Source: Micromonospora cabrerizensis
GTDB taxonomy: Bacteria; Actinomycetota; Actinomycetes; Mycobacteriales; Micromonosporaceae
Reading direction: 5' to 3'
Assembly: GCF_022230955.1 (NCBI RefSeq)
Contig: NZ_JAKKFI010000014.1
Location: forward strand, 1 to 60,018
Length of the DNA stretch: 60,018 nucleotides
A program made the translations under genes and the position numbers. Shown here piece after piece: positions 24,841-32,394 of this stretch. Position 1 is the first letter of the stretch, and every line of letters begins with the position of its first letter. The notes beneath the pieces are model-generated. The model searched no databases, was not told the origin of the DNA, and saw only the letters and a list, made by a program, of their open reading frames with translations.

Positions 24841-26970
24841 ATGCGCAGACGAGCCCTCACCGCCGTCGCCGTCGCCGTGGTCGCCGGACTCACCGTCGCC
24901 GCCGGCGCGGCGACGGTGGCCCCGACCGCGGCCCAGGCCGCACCGCTGAGCAAGGTCCTGGTCTTCTCCAAGACCGCCGGCTTCCGGCACTCCTCCATCC
25001 CGAACGGCATCGCCGCCATCCAACAACTCGGTACGGCGAACGGCTTCACCGTCACCGCCACCGAGGACGCGGCCACCTTCACCACGGCCAACCTCGCCCA
25101 GTACCAGGCGGTGGTCTTCCTCAGCACCACCGGCGACGTGCTCAACGCCAGCCAGCAGGGCGCGTTCGAGGCGTACATCGCCGCCGGCGGTGGCTTCGTC
25201 GGGGTGCACGCCGCCGCCGACACCGAGTACGACTGGTCGTGGTACGGCGGCCTGGTCGGGGCGTACTTCGCCTCGCACCCGGCCACGCAGCAGGCGACCG
25301 TCCGGGTCGAGGACCGGGCCAACGCCTCCACCGCACACCTGCCGTCGACCTGGACCCGCACCGACGAGTGGTACGACTATCGGGCCAACCCCCGCTCGAC
25401 GGTCAAGGTGCTGGCCAGCCTCGACGAGTCGTCGTACTCCGGTGGGTCCATGGGTGGCGACCACCCGATCACCTGGTGCCACAGCTACGGCGGTGGGCGC
25501 TCCTGGTACACCGGCCTGGGCCACACCGAGCAGAGCTACAGCGACCCGAACTTCACCCGTATGGTGCTCGGCGGCATCCGGGTGGCGGCCGGCGCCGTGG
25601 CGGCGGACTGCCGGCCGGAGCCCGGCTACACCCCGCTGTTCGACGGCACCCAGGCCAGCTTCGGGCAGTGGCGGCAGGCGGGGGCGGGCAGCTTCACCCT
25701 GGCCGACGGCACCCTCAGCTCGGTCGGCGGGATGGGCCTGCTCTGGTACCCGGTACGCACCTTCGGCAACTACTCGCTCAAGGTCGACTGGATGATGCCG
25801 GGCGACGACAACGGCGGGGTCTTCATCGGGTTCCCCGACCCGCAGGGCGACCCGTGGGGCCCGGTCGCCGCCGGTCACGAGATCCAGATCGACGCCACCG
25901 ACGGCGACCCGACGCGCACCACCGGCAGCGTCTACAGCTTCCAGGCACCCGACCAGGCGGCCCGTGCGGCGGCGCTCAACCCACCCGGCTCGTGGAACAC
26001 CTACGAGATCGGCATGCACGGCCAGCGGGTCGAGATCTGGCTGAACGGAGTGAAGATCAACGACTACGTCAGCAGCCGGGCCATCGCCAACGGCTACATC
26101 GGGTTGCAGAACGACGGCGCCGGGCTGGACATCAACTACCGCAACGTGCGGATCAAGACGGACGGCCCGAGCGAGCCGCCCGCCACCGACCTGGCCCGGG
26201 GCCGATCGGTGACAACGTCCAGCGTCGAGCCGGGCAGCGCCCACGCGGCGGCCAACGCCGTGGACGGCAACGCGGCCACCCGCTGGGGCAGCGCGTACGC
26301 CGACCCGCAGTGGATCACCGTCGACCTGGGGGCCACGTACGCGCTCAACCGGGTGCGGCTGGCCTGGGAGACGGCTCACGCGCGGGCGTACCAGGTGCAG
26401 GTGTCGCCGGACAACGTCACCTGGTCGCCGGTCCACTCCACCACCACCGGGGACGGCGGCGTCGACGATCTCACGGTCACCGGCACCGGCCGCTACGTGC
26501 GGGTGTACGGCACCCAACGCGCCACCCAGTGGGGCTACTCGCTGTGGGACCTCAACGTCTACGGCACCGCCACCGGTGGCTCCCTGCTCTCGCGGGGCCG
26601 GCCGGTCAGCACGTCCAGTGTCGAGCCGGGCAGCGCGCACGTGGCCGCCAACGCCGTGGACGGCAACGCGGCCACCCGCTGGGGCAGCGCGTACGCCGAC
26701 CCGCAGTGGATCTCGGTGGACCTCGGTGCGGTCCGCACCCTCGACCGGGTGCGGTTGACCTGGGAGGCGGCGTACGCGCGGGCCTACCAGATCCAGGTGT
26801 CGGCGGACAACGTCACCTGGTCGCCGGTGCACACCACGACCACGGGCGACGGCGGCGTGGACGACATCGCCGTCTCCGGCACCGGCCGTTACGTGCGGGT
26901 CCAGGGCACCCAACGGGCCCTGCCCGCGTACGGCTACTCGTTGTGGGAGCTGGAGGTCCACGGCAGCTGA
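24841..26970 (+). CDS. Secreted ThuA - 3-keto-disaccharide hydrolase - discoidin protein
   Basis: A 709-residue secreted multidomain protein. The signal peptide ends near AQAAP (residue 36). Residues about 38-255 are a ThuA-like domain (KVLVFSKTAGFRHSSIPNGI, GGGFVGVHAAADTEYDW, HPITWCHSYGGGRSWYTGLG). Residues 262-445 are a DUF1080/3-keto-disaccharide hydrolase jelly roll (GYTPLFDGTQ, VDWMMPGDDNGGVFIGF, YIGLQNDG). Residues 448-575 and 580-709 are two F5/8 type C carbohydrate-binding domains. The pair ThuA plus DUF1080 is common in secreted enzymes of 3-keto-sugar degradation. ATG at 24841 has AAGGAG upstream. It follows the GH95-like gene after a terminator, so its expression may be partly separate. 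Confidence 0.88.
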   Translation: MRRRALTAVAVAVVAGLTVAAGAATVAPTAAQAAPLSKVLVFSKTAGFRHSSIPNGIAAIQQLGTANGFTVTATEDAATFTTANLAQYQAVVFLSTTGDVLNASQQGAFEAYIAAGGGFVGVHAAADTEYDWSWYGGLVGAYFASHPATQQATVRVEDRANASTAHLPSTWTRTDEWYDYRANPRSTVKVLASLDESSYSGGSMGGDHPITWCHSYGGGRSWYTGLGHTEQSYSDPNFTRMVLGGIRVAAGAVAADCRPEPGYTPLFDGTQASFGQWRQAGAGSFTLADGTLSSVGGMGLLWYPVRTFGNYSLKVDWMMPGDDNGGVFIGFPDPQGDPWGPVAAGHEIQIDATDGDPTRTTGSVYSFQAPDQAARAAALNPPGSWNTYEIGMHGQRVEIWLNGVKINDYVSSRAIANGYIGLQNDGAGLDINYRNVRIKTDGPSEPPATDLARGRSVTTSSVEPGSAHAAANAVDGNAATRWGSAYADPQWITVDLGATYALNRVRLAWETAHARAYQVQVSPDNVTWSPVHSTTTGDGGVDDLTVTGTGRYVRVYGTQRATQWGYSLWDLNVYGTATGGSLLSRGRPVSTSSVEPGSAHVAANAVDGNAATRWGSAYADPQWISVDLGAVRTLDRVRLTWEAAYARAYQIQVSADNVTWSPVHTTTTGDGGVDDIAVSGTGRYVRVQGTQRALPAYGYSLWELEVHGS
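26251..26712 (+). repeat. Direct repeat coding for the two discoidin domains
   Basis: Two discoidin-coding segments lie 396 bases apart. A 66-base stretch is identical in both (26251-26316 and 26647-26712). The flanking codons differ at scattered places, so this looks like a recent tandem domain duplication or a gene conversion. Confidence 0.85.
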
Positions 26971-26985
26971 GCCGGTCGCTCACGA

Positions 26986-27014
26986 GGGGCCGGCGGAGCA
27001 CCCCCGCCGGCCCC
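26986..27014 (+). terminator. Hairpin terminator after the ThuA/discoidin gene
   Basis: An 11-bp perfect stem (GGGGCCGGCGG with CCGCCGGCCCC) and a 7-base loop, 16 bases after the stop. The rest of the 207-base gap up to 27177 holds no visible gene. Confidence 0.75.
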
Positions 27015-27177
27015 GCGTTCGTGGCGGCGTCTCGTTCGGTGGGTGCGGTTTTCCACACCCGGCGGTTGTGGTCGGCCTCATGGTCCGGGCCACGGTGACT
27101 GCATAACGTCTTCGGCGTGATCCGATGGCGGCAGGTGCCGATACACGGGACGACATGAGCGACGGAGGGACGGCCCG

Positions 27178-28353
27178 GTGGTGGAACGCGCGGTCCCCGG
27201 CCGGCGGTCGTGGGTCGACACCGTGACCCGGTGGGGCCGGCCGTTGGTGGGCGTGGTGGTCGGTGTCGTCACCGGTGTGGCCGAGGTGCTGTTCCTGCTG
27301 CTTGCCGGGCTCGTCGTGGTCGCGGTCTCGCCGGCGCCGGCGGCTCGGCGCCGCATCGGCACCACCATCGTCCGGTACGCCCACCGCGTCACCGAGTGGG
27401 AACGGCAGCGCCTGGCCGTCACCGCCGCGGAACCACCGCCACCCTCGGTCCGGGCGAGCGGACCCCGTGTGCTGGGCTACCTCGCCGCCCGCCTCCTACC
27501 GGCGGTGCTCGGTCTGCTCACCACCGGCCTGCTCGTGGTCGGTGCCGTCCTCGCCGCCATCGTGGTACGCGCCGTCGTCGCGGGCACCATGACCGCGGCC
27601 GCGTTCCTGCTGCAAGGCCTCATCGGCGCGGCCCTGCTGCTGGTGAACGTGCAGGCGGTGGTCAGCGTGGCCACGCTGGACCGATGGCTGGCCCGCAACC
27701 TGCTCGAATCCCACACCCGCGAGGCCCTCCAGAGGCGCATCAGCGAGTTGGCCGTCAGCCGGGCCGGCGTCGTCGCGGCCGTCGACGCCGAGCGCCAGCG
27801 CATCGAACGCGACCTGCACGACGGGTTGCAGCAGCACCTCGTCGCACTCGGCATGCTGCTGGGCCGGGCGCGCCGCACCCGCGATCCCGACAAGGCCCGC
27901 GAGCTGCTCGCGCAGGCACACGAGGACGCCCAACGCGCCGTCGACGACCTGCGGGACGTGGCCTGGCGGGTGTATCCCGCCGCCCTCGACCACACCACAC
28001 TGGACGAGGTGCTGAGCATGGTGGCGCAACGGTCGTCGGTCCCCGTCGGCATCAGCTACGAGGTGCCGGTCCGACCCGCCCGACCGATCGAGACGGTGCT
28101 CTACTTCGTGGCCTGCGAGGCGATCACCAACGCCGCCAAACACGCCCGAGCTAGCCTGATCACCATCGAGATCATGGCGGAGGACGAGAACATCACGATG
28201 CGGGTCCGGGACGACGGCCTCGGCGGCGCCGACCCGCACGGCAGCGGCCTGCAGGGCCTCGCCCGCCGGGTCACCGCGCTCGACGGGCACCTCGACGTGG
28301 ACAGCCCGACCGGTGGCCCGACGACCATCCGGGTGGCACTGCCGTGCGCATAG
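27178..28353 (+). CDS. Membrane sensor histidine kinase (HisKA_3, NarL/DesK type)
   Basis: A 391-residue kinase. Hydrophobic segments at about 20-48 and 98-160 indicate four membrane helices with a short cytoplasmic loop between. The dimerisation domain has RIERDLHDGLQQHL (phosphorylated His about 222). The ATPase domain has EAITNAAKHARASLITIEIM (N-box), RDDGLGGADPHGSGLQGLARR (G-boxes) and an end typical of the HATPase_c domain. No extracytoplasmic sensor domain is visible, so signals are probably sensed within or near the membrane. GTG at 27178 follows GGAGG; GTG at 27181 is equally possible. The response regulator gene overlaps its 3' end by 10 bases. Confidence 0.92.
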   Translation: MVERAVPGRRSWVDTVTRWGRPLVGVVVGVVTGVAEVLFLLLAGLVVVAVSPAPAARRRIGTTIVRYAHRVTEWERQRLAVTAAEPPPPSVRASGPRVLGYLAARLLPAVLGLLTTGLLVVGAVLAAIVVRAVVAGTMTAAAFLLQGLIGAALLLVNVQAVVSVATLDRWLARNLLESHTREALQRRISELAVSRAGVVAAVDAERQRIERDLHDGLQQHLVALGMLLGRARRTRDPDKARELLAQAHEDAQRAVDDLRDVAWRVYPAALDHTTLDEVLSMVAQRSSVPVGISYEVPVRPARPIETVLYFVACEAITNAAKHARASLITIEIMAEDENITMRVRDDGLGGADPHGSGLQGLARRVTALDGHLDVDSPTGGPTTIRVALPCA

Positions 28354-28988
28354 TCCTCGCCGAAGACTCCACCCTGCTCCGGGAAGGGCTGGCCCGCCTT
28401 CTCGCCGACGAGGGGCACGAGGTGGTCGCCGCCGTCGGGGACGCCGACCAGCTCGTCACCGCCGTCGAGCAGCACCGCCCCGACGTCGTCGTCACCGACG
28501 TGCGCATGCCGCCCACCAACACCGATGACGGGCTGCGGGCCGCCCTGGAGGTCCGCCGCCGCTGGCCCGACATCGCCGTGCTGGTCCTCTCCCAGTACGT
28601 CGAGAAGCGCTACGCCGCGAAGCTCCTCGCCGACCGCTCGGAAGGTGTCGGCTACGTCCTGAAGGACCGCGTCGCCCAGGTCGAGGACTTCCTGGACGCG
28701 CTCGACCGCGTCGCCGCCGGTGCCACCGCGCTCGACCCCGAGGTCGTCCGGCAGCTCATGTCCGCCACGAGCCGCAGCGACCCGCTGAACCGTCTCACCC
28801 CGCGCGAACGCGAGGTGCTGCACCACATGGCTCAGGGGCACACCAACGCCGCCGTCGCCGAGCGCCTGCACGTGTCACAGAGCGCGGTCGAGAAGCACGT
28901 CAACACCATCTTCGACAAGCTCGGGCTGTTGCACGTGACCGGCTACAGCCGCCGGGTCCTGGCGATCCTGCGCTACCTCGGCTCCTGA
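28344..28988 (+). CDS. NarL/LuxR-family response regulator
   Basis: A 214-residue regulator. The receiver domain (RIVLAEDSTLLREGLARLL) has acidic Glu7-Asp8, the phosphoacceptor Asp in VVVTDVRMPP (about 54), the switch Ser/Thr in VLVLSQY and Lys in VLKDR (about 105). The C-terminal LuxR HTH is LTPREREVLHHMAQGHTNAA through HVNTIFDKLGL. It is the partner of the kinase whose gene overlaps its start (GTG at 28344). The target genes are not evident; the nearest candidates are the secreted enzymes around it. Confidence 0.93.
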   Translation: MRIVLAEDSTLLREGLARLLADEGHEVVAAVGDADQLVTAVEQHRPDVVVTDVRMPPTNTDDGLRAALEVRRRWPDIAVLVLSQYVEKRYAAKLLADRSEGVGYVLKDRVAQVEDFLDALDRVAAGATALDPEVVRQLMSATSRSDPLNRLTPREREVLHHMAQGHTNAAVAERLHVSQSAVEKHVNTIFDKLGLLHVTGYSRRVLAILRYLGS

Positions 28989-29003
28989 GCGACCAGGATC
29001 GCC

Positions 29004-29045
29004 GGGGCGTACGGGTGCGGTCGCTCGATCACACCCGCACGCCCC
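29004..29045. terminator. Hairpin between convergent response regulator and GH30 genes
   Basis: GGGGCGT and TGCGG pair with the single block CCGCACGCCCC, leaving a five-base bulge in the left arm. It lies between the stop at 28988 and the leftward stop at 29066 and may serve both genes. Confidence 0.5.
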
Positions 29046-29065
29046 ACCGGCGGTGCGAGGAGGCC

Positions 29066-30751
29066 TCAGAGGGTGAACACCAGCGTGGAGATGCTGCGCG
29101 CACCGACGTTGATGGTGGCCTGACCGCCGTTCACGGTGGTCGGCTGACTGGCAGCGTTGGCGGTCTGCGAGGTGAGATAGTGCTCGGCCCTGCTGACGTT
29201 CTGCGGAGCCTGGATCACGGCGTTGTTGACCGCGCTGTTCGACCGGTTGAGGATGACCAGGCTGATCTTCCCGTCACCCTGGTAGGCGGTCACCTCCAGC
29301 GGCGACGCCTTGGAACTCTTCGTCAGGGCGACCCGCTGGTAACCGGGGCGGACGTACTTGGCGTACTGCGAGAACGCGTAGCCGCGCTTGAGCGGGGCGC
29401 CCGCCACCGTGCCGTACGCCGCTTCGCCGTCACCGATGAACGAGTAGTAACGCTTGCCGTACCACCAGATGTAGGCGTTCCAGTTGGCCTCCATCGACTT
29501 GTGGACCGTGCGCATGATGTCGTCGAGCGTCTCGTTCCAGACCGCCGCGTTGCCGGGGTTGCCCCAGATGTTGGAGCCGCCACCGTCGGCCGCGTGCAGG
29601 TTCCACTCGGTCATCCACACCGGCTTGTTGTGCTGCTCGGCCAGGGCGTAGGGCCTGAGCCGCCCTGCGTCCTCGGTGCCGTACAGGTGCCCGCCGACGT
29701 AGCCGATGTTGGCGCGGGCGGTCGCGTCGTTCAGGGTCGGATCGGTGTAGCCGTAGTTCAGGTTCACCGCCTCGGCGACCATCAGTTTGGTGTTCTGCAC
29801 CTTCGTGCCCTGGTCGCGGACGAAGGTGCGCAGCTCCGTGCCGCTCCAGTCCATCGAGTCGTAGTCCGGGTGCCAGTCCGGCTCGTTCTGCACCGAGGTG
29901 ACGTCGATCGGCACGCCCTGGCCACGCATGTACTGGACGTAGCTGTTGAGGTGGTTGGCGTAGTCGTCGTAGTAGTCGGTCTTCAGCTTGCCGCCGTTGA
30001 CCCGGCTGTTGTTGGTCTTCCAGGCCGCCGGCGCGGTCCACGGCGAGGCGAGGATCTTCACGTTGGACCCGGCGGTCTTCGCGGTCTTCAGGGAGTTGAC
30101 ATGTGTCGCCCACTCGCTGGACACCGGTGACAGACCGGTACGCACGATGGACAGCCCCAACTGGTTGGCGCCCGTCCCGACCAGGGTCTGCGTCTCGGAG
30201 GTGGACCAGGCGCTACCCCAGATGGACTGGGCGGCGCCGAACCCGTCGACGGTCTGGTATCTGGTCGCGCTGTTCACCGTGATGTCCGCCGGCCCGTTCG
30301 GCGGCGGGGTGGTGGGCGGTGGTGTTGGTGTCGTGTCACCGGTGCAGACCACCCCGTTCAACGCGAAGGTGGTCGGGTCAGGGTTACTGCCGGTCCAGGA
30401 CCCGTTGAAGCCTAACGAGGCCGTGCCGTTGGTCGCGATGCCCCCGTTGTAACCGACGTTCTTGGCGGTGACGACGGCACCGCTCTGGGTCAGTGTCGCG
30501 TTCCATGCCTGCGTGACGGTCTGACCGGCGTTGTAGGACCAGGTCAGCGTCCAACTCGACACCGCGTCACCGAGGTTGGTGATCGTGACGTTGGCCCCGA
30601 AGCCACCCTGCCACTGCGAGGACACGCTGTAGCTCACCGAACAGCCGGCGGCCGCGGCCCCGGCCGGCACCGCGAGGGCAACCGCCGACGACGCCAGCAG
30701 CAGGGCGCTGGCCGACATCAACGCGGTTCTGATCACTGTGGGTCTTCTCAT
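29066..30751 (-). CDS. Secreted CBM2-GH30 glucuronoxylanase-type enzyme
   Basis: A 561-residue secreted glycosidase. The signal peptide ends near residue 35 (GAAAAGC). Residues 36-135 are a CBM2 (CSVSYSVSSQWQGGF ... NGVVCTG, with Cys pair). A short Pro/Thr linker (TPTPPPTTPPPNG) follows. Residues about 155-561 are a GH30 (beta/alpha)8 barrel with side beta domain, most like bacterial subfamily 8 xylanases. The acid/base Glu is in SVQNEPDW and the nucleophile Glu in VWMTEWNLHAA. Such enzymes cut glucuronoxylan at methylglucuronate-substituted positions. ATG at 30751 has AGGAG upstream; an upstream in-frame start has none. The upstream region holds a LacI-type operator and a GAAA/TTTC motif. 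Confidence 0.92.
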   Translation of the reverse strand: MRRPTVIRTALMSASALLLASSAVALAVPAGAAAAGCSVSYSVSSQWQGGFGANVTITNLGDAVSSWTLTWSYNAGQTVTQAWNATLTQSGAVVTAKNVGYNGGIATNGTASLGFNGSWTGSNPDPTTFALNGVVCTGDTTPTPPPTTPPPNGPADITVNSATRYQTVDGFGAAQSIWGSAWSTSETQTLVGTGANQLGLSIVRTGLSPVSSEWATHVNSLKTAKTAGSNVKILASPWTAPAAWKTNNSRVNGGKLKTDYYDDYANHLNSYVQYMRGQGVPIDVTSVQNEPDWHPDYDSMDWSGTELRTFVRDQGTKVQNTKLMVAEAVNLNYGYTDPTLNDATARANIGYVGGHLYGTEDAGRLRPYALAEQHNKPVWMTEWNLHAADGGGSNIWGNPGNAAVWNETLDDIMRTVHKSMEANWNAYIWWYGKRYYSFIGDGEAAYGTVAGAPLKRGYAFSQYAKYVRPGYQRVALTKSSKASPLEVTAYQGDGKISLVILNRSNSAVNNAVIQAPQNVSRAEHYLTSQTANAASQPTTVNGGQATINVGARSISTLVFTL

Positions 30752-30837
30752 CGATCGTTCTCCTGGGATCGGAGGGACACTGATCCGTCGCCGTCGGGCC
30801 ACGCCGCCACCGCAGCCAGGTCAGCGGTGCAGAGCAT

Positions 30838-30851
30838 CGTTAGCGTTAACA
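30838..30851. promoter_or_regulatory. LacI-type operator TGTTAACGCTAACG upstream of GH30
   Basis: Written on the minus (coding) strand, the 14-mer TGTTAACGCTAACG matches the GH43 upstream site on its complementary strand (TGTTGGCGCTAACA) at 12 of 14 positions, with the central CG step of LacI/GalR operators. It is 87 bases before the GH30 start. It probably places GH30 in the same regulon as the GH43 operon. Confidence 0.6.
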
Positions 30852-30982
30852 AGCGCTGCCCACCGCGCCCACGACTGACTCAGGTCGATGCCCTGCTGGC
30901 GCCCGAGCTCCCGACGGCACGCCACCTACGCCCACATCGACTCTGGTAGATGAGTCCTGCACTCGTCAAGCTGCGACGGCGA

Positions 30983-31007
30983 GCTTTCGCGAAAGTTTCC
31001 GAACATC
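30983..31007. promoter_or_regulatory. CTTTCGCGAAAG palindrome and AAGTTTCCGAACATC motif
   Basis: A perfect 12-bp palindrome CTTTCGCGAAAG (30984-30995) overlaps AAGTTTCCGAACATC (30993-31007). The second is shared with the site upstream of the GH95-like gene. It lies in the divergent region between GH30 (232 bases to its start) and the SDR gene. The 437-base region 30752-31188 holds no gene. Confidence 0.5.
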
Positions 31008-31106
31008 CCTCGCCCGCAGGTGCTCCCCCGGCGCGACCCGAGCGCGAGATGTTGTCGTGAACATTCGGGCCGGACCGAGGGTGACCGAGGTCACCGATCA
31101 GAACCT

Positions 31107-31137
31107 TGAATCTGACACCAATGACAGGTTCTAGCGT
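31107..31137 (+). promoter_or_regulatory. MerR-type promoter of the SDR gene
   Basis: TTGAAT (31107-31112), a 19-base spacer and TAGCGT (31132-31137). The spacer contains CTGACAC-N2-ATGACAG. The over-long 19-base spacing with a dyad in it is the hallmark of promoters activated by MerR regulators. The nearby MerR gene has the same dyad in its own control region. Confidence 0.75.
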
Positions 31138-31188
31138 TCCGGTGAACGACGCACGCAGGCGTCGCCCCTCCACCAAAGGAGTTTCACC

Positions 31189-31896
31189 GTGCAGATCCAG
31201 GGTTCCATCGCTGTCGTCACCGGCTCGAACCGCGGCATCGGTCGGCAGTACGTCACACAGCTTCTCGAGCGCGGCGCGGCGAAGGTCTACGCGACGTCCC
31301 GCAGCGGGCAGAGCGTCGACCTCCCGGGCGCCGTACCGCTGCCCCTGGACATCACCGACCCCGGTTCCGTCCGCGCGGCGGCCGAGGTCGCCGCGGACGC
31401 GTCGGTGTTGATCAACAATGCCGGCGCCGACTCCCATGTCGACCTGGTGACCGGCGACCTCGACGCCGTGCGCCGCGACATGGAGGTCAACTATTTCGGC
31501 ACCCTCTCCGTGGTGCGAGCGTTCGCCCCGGTGCTGGCCCGCAACGGCGGCGGCGCGATCGTCAACGTCCTCTCGGCGTTGTCCTGGTTCTCCTGGCCCG
31601 GCGAGGGGGCGTACGCGGCCGCGAAGGCGGCGGCCTGGTCGCTGACGAACAGCGTCCGCCTGGAACTGGCGGGACAGGGCACGCACGTCACCGGGGTCCA
31701 TGTGGGTGCCGTGGACACCGACTTCAGCGCGAACTACGACGGCCCGAAGATCGACCCGGCGGACGTCGTTCGCGCCACCCTCGACGGTCTGGCCGCAGGC
31801 GCCCTGGAGGTCGTCGTCGACAAGTGGAGCGCCGACATCAAGGCCGCCCTGGCCCACGACCCACGCGACTTCTACTCGCAGCTCGCCGCGGCCTGA
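31189..31896 (+). CDS. Short-chain dehydrogenase/reductase (SDR)
   Basis: A 235-residue classical SDR. The cofactor motif is TGSNRGIG (residues about 11-18), followed by ATSRS, which favours NADP(H). The structural NNAG is at about 82-85 and the catalytic set Ser (LSALSWFS), Tyr and Lys (YAAAK). It lacks any membrane segment. Expression is expected to be driven by the MerR regulator encoded convergently on its right, since both share an operator. GTG at 31189 has AAAGGAG upstream. The substrate is unknown; a stress-induced aldehyde or quinone reduction is a reasonable guess. Confidence 0.9.
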   Translation: MQIQGSIAVVTGSNRGIGRQYVTQLLERGAAKVYATSRSGQSVDLPGAVPLPLDITDPGSVRAAAEVAADASVLINNAGADSHVDLVTGDLDAVRRDMEVNYFGTLSVVRAFAPVLARNGGGAIVNVLSALSWFSWPGEGAYAAAKAAAWSLTNSVRLELAGQGTHVTGVHVGAVDTDFSANYDGPKIDPADVVRATLDGLAAGALEVVVDKWSADIKAALAHDPRDFYSQLAAA

Positions 31897-31933
31897 CGGT
31901 GGCGCCTGCCGGTCTCCGGTCGGGCGGCGCGGG

Positions 31934-32314
31934 TCACGCGCGGGCGAGCGCGGTGCGGTGAGCGCGGTTGGCAGCGATCAGATCATCGAGCACCCCGCGG
32001 GTGTGGATCAGGCTCTCGATGTGCCGGTCGAGTCGGTCGCGCTCGTCGCGCATGCGCTCCAGGGCCGCCTCGGAGGTGTCCTCACTCGGAGAGTCGACGC
32101 AGGGCAGCAGATCGACGATCGTCCGGCTGCTCAGGCCGGCGGCGAACAGCCGCTGGATGAGCAGGATGCGCTCGACCTGGCCCTCGCTGTAGCGGCGGTG
32201 GCCCCTGGGGCTGCGGAGGCTGGTCAACAGCCCCTGCTCCTCGTAGTAACGCAGGGACCGCACGCTCACCCCGGCACGGGCGGCGAGTTCGCCGATCCGA
32301 ATGCTGGCCGTCAT
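31934..32314 (-). CDS. MerR-family transcriptional regulator
   Basis: A 126-residue regulator. The N-terminal winged-helix domain reads IRIGELAARAGVSVRSLRYY, then EEQGLLTSLRSPRGHRRYSE, followed by a dimerisation coiled coil (DTSEAALERMRDERDRLDRH). There is one Cys in the linker (LLPCVDS, about residue 83), at about the place where SoxR or metal-sensing members carry ligands. A single Cys is not enough for a metal site, but redox sensing is possible. ATG at 32314 follows a G-rich binding site. It lies convergently with the SDR gene, whose promoter carries the matching dyad, so the SDR is its likely target. Confidence 0.9.
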   Translation of the reverse strand: MTASIRIGELAARAGVSVRSLRYYEEQGLLTSLRSPRGHRRYSEGQVERILLIQRLFAAGLSSRTIVDLLPCVDSPSEDTSEAALERMRDERDRLDRHIESLIHTRGVLDDLIAANRAHRTALARA

Positions 32315-32329
32315 CGCTACCCCCACACC

Positions 32330-32353
32330 GCACCTGACATGGATGTCAGATTC
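32330..32353 (-). promoter_or_regulatory. Operator in the MerR gene's own promoter
   Basis: A perfect 14-bp-arm-type dyad CTGACATGGATGTCAG sits inside a 24-base stretch. On the minus strand it matches the SDR promoter operator (31109-31131 region) at about 20 of 24 bases, including GAATCTGACA at the left and CAGGT at the right. It suggests autoregulation. Confidence 0.7.
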
Positions 32354-32394
32354 AGTGTATCGACCGCTCGGCAATGACGTGACGGCCGCCGTGA

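Noticed and set aside
24232..26961. A 909-codon open frame on the minus strand opposite the GH95-like and ThuA genes
   Set aside because: Antisense shadow of two genes with clear signal peptides and domains; its own sequence is repetitive and has no family features.
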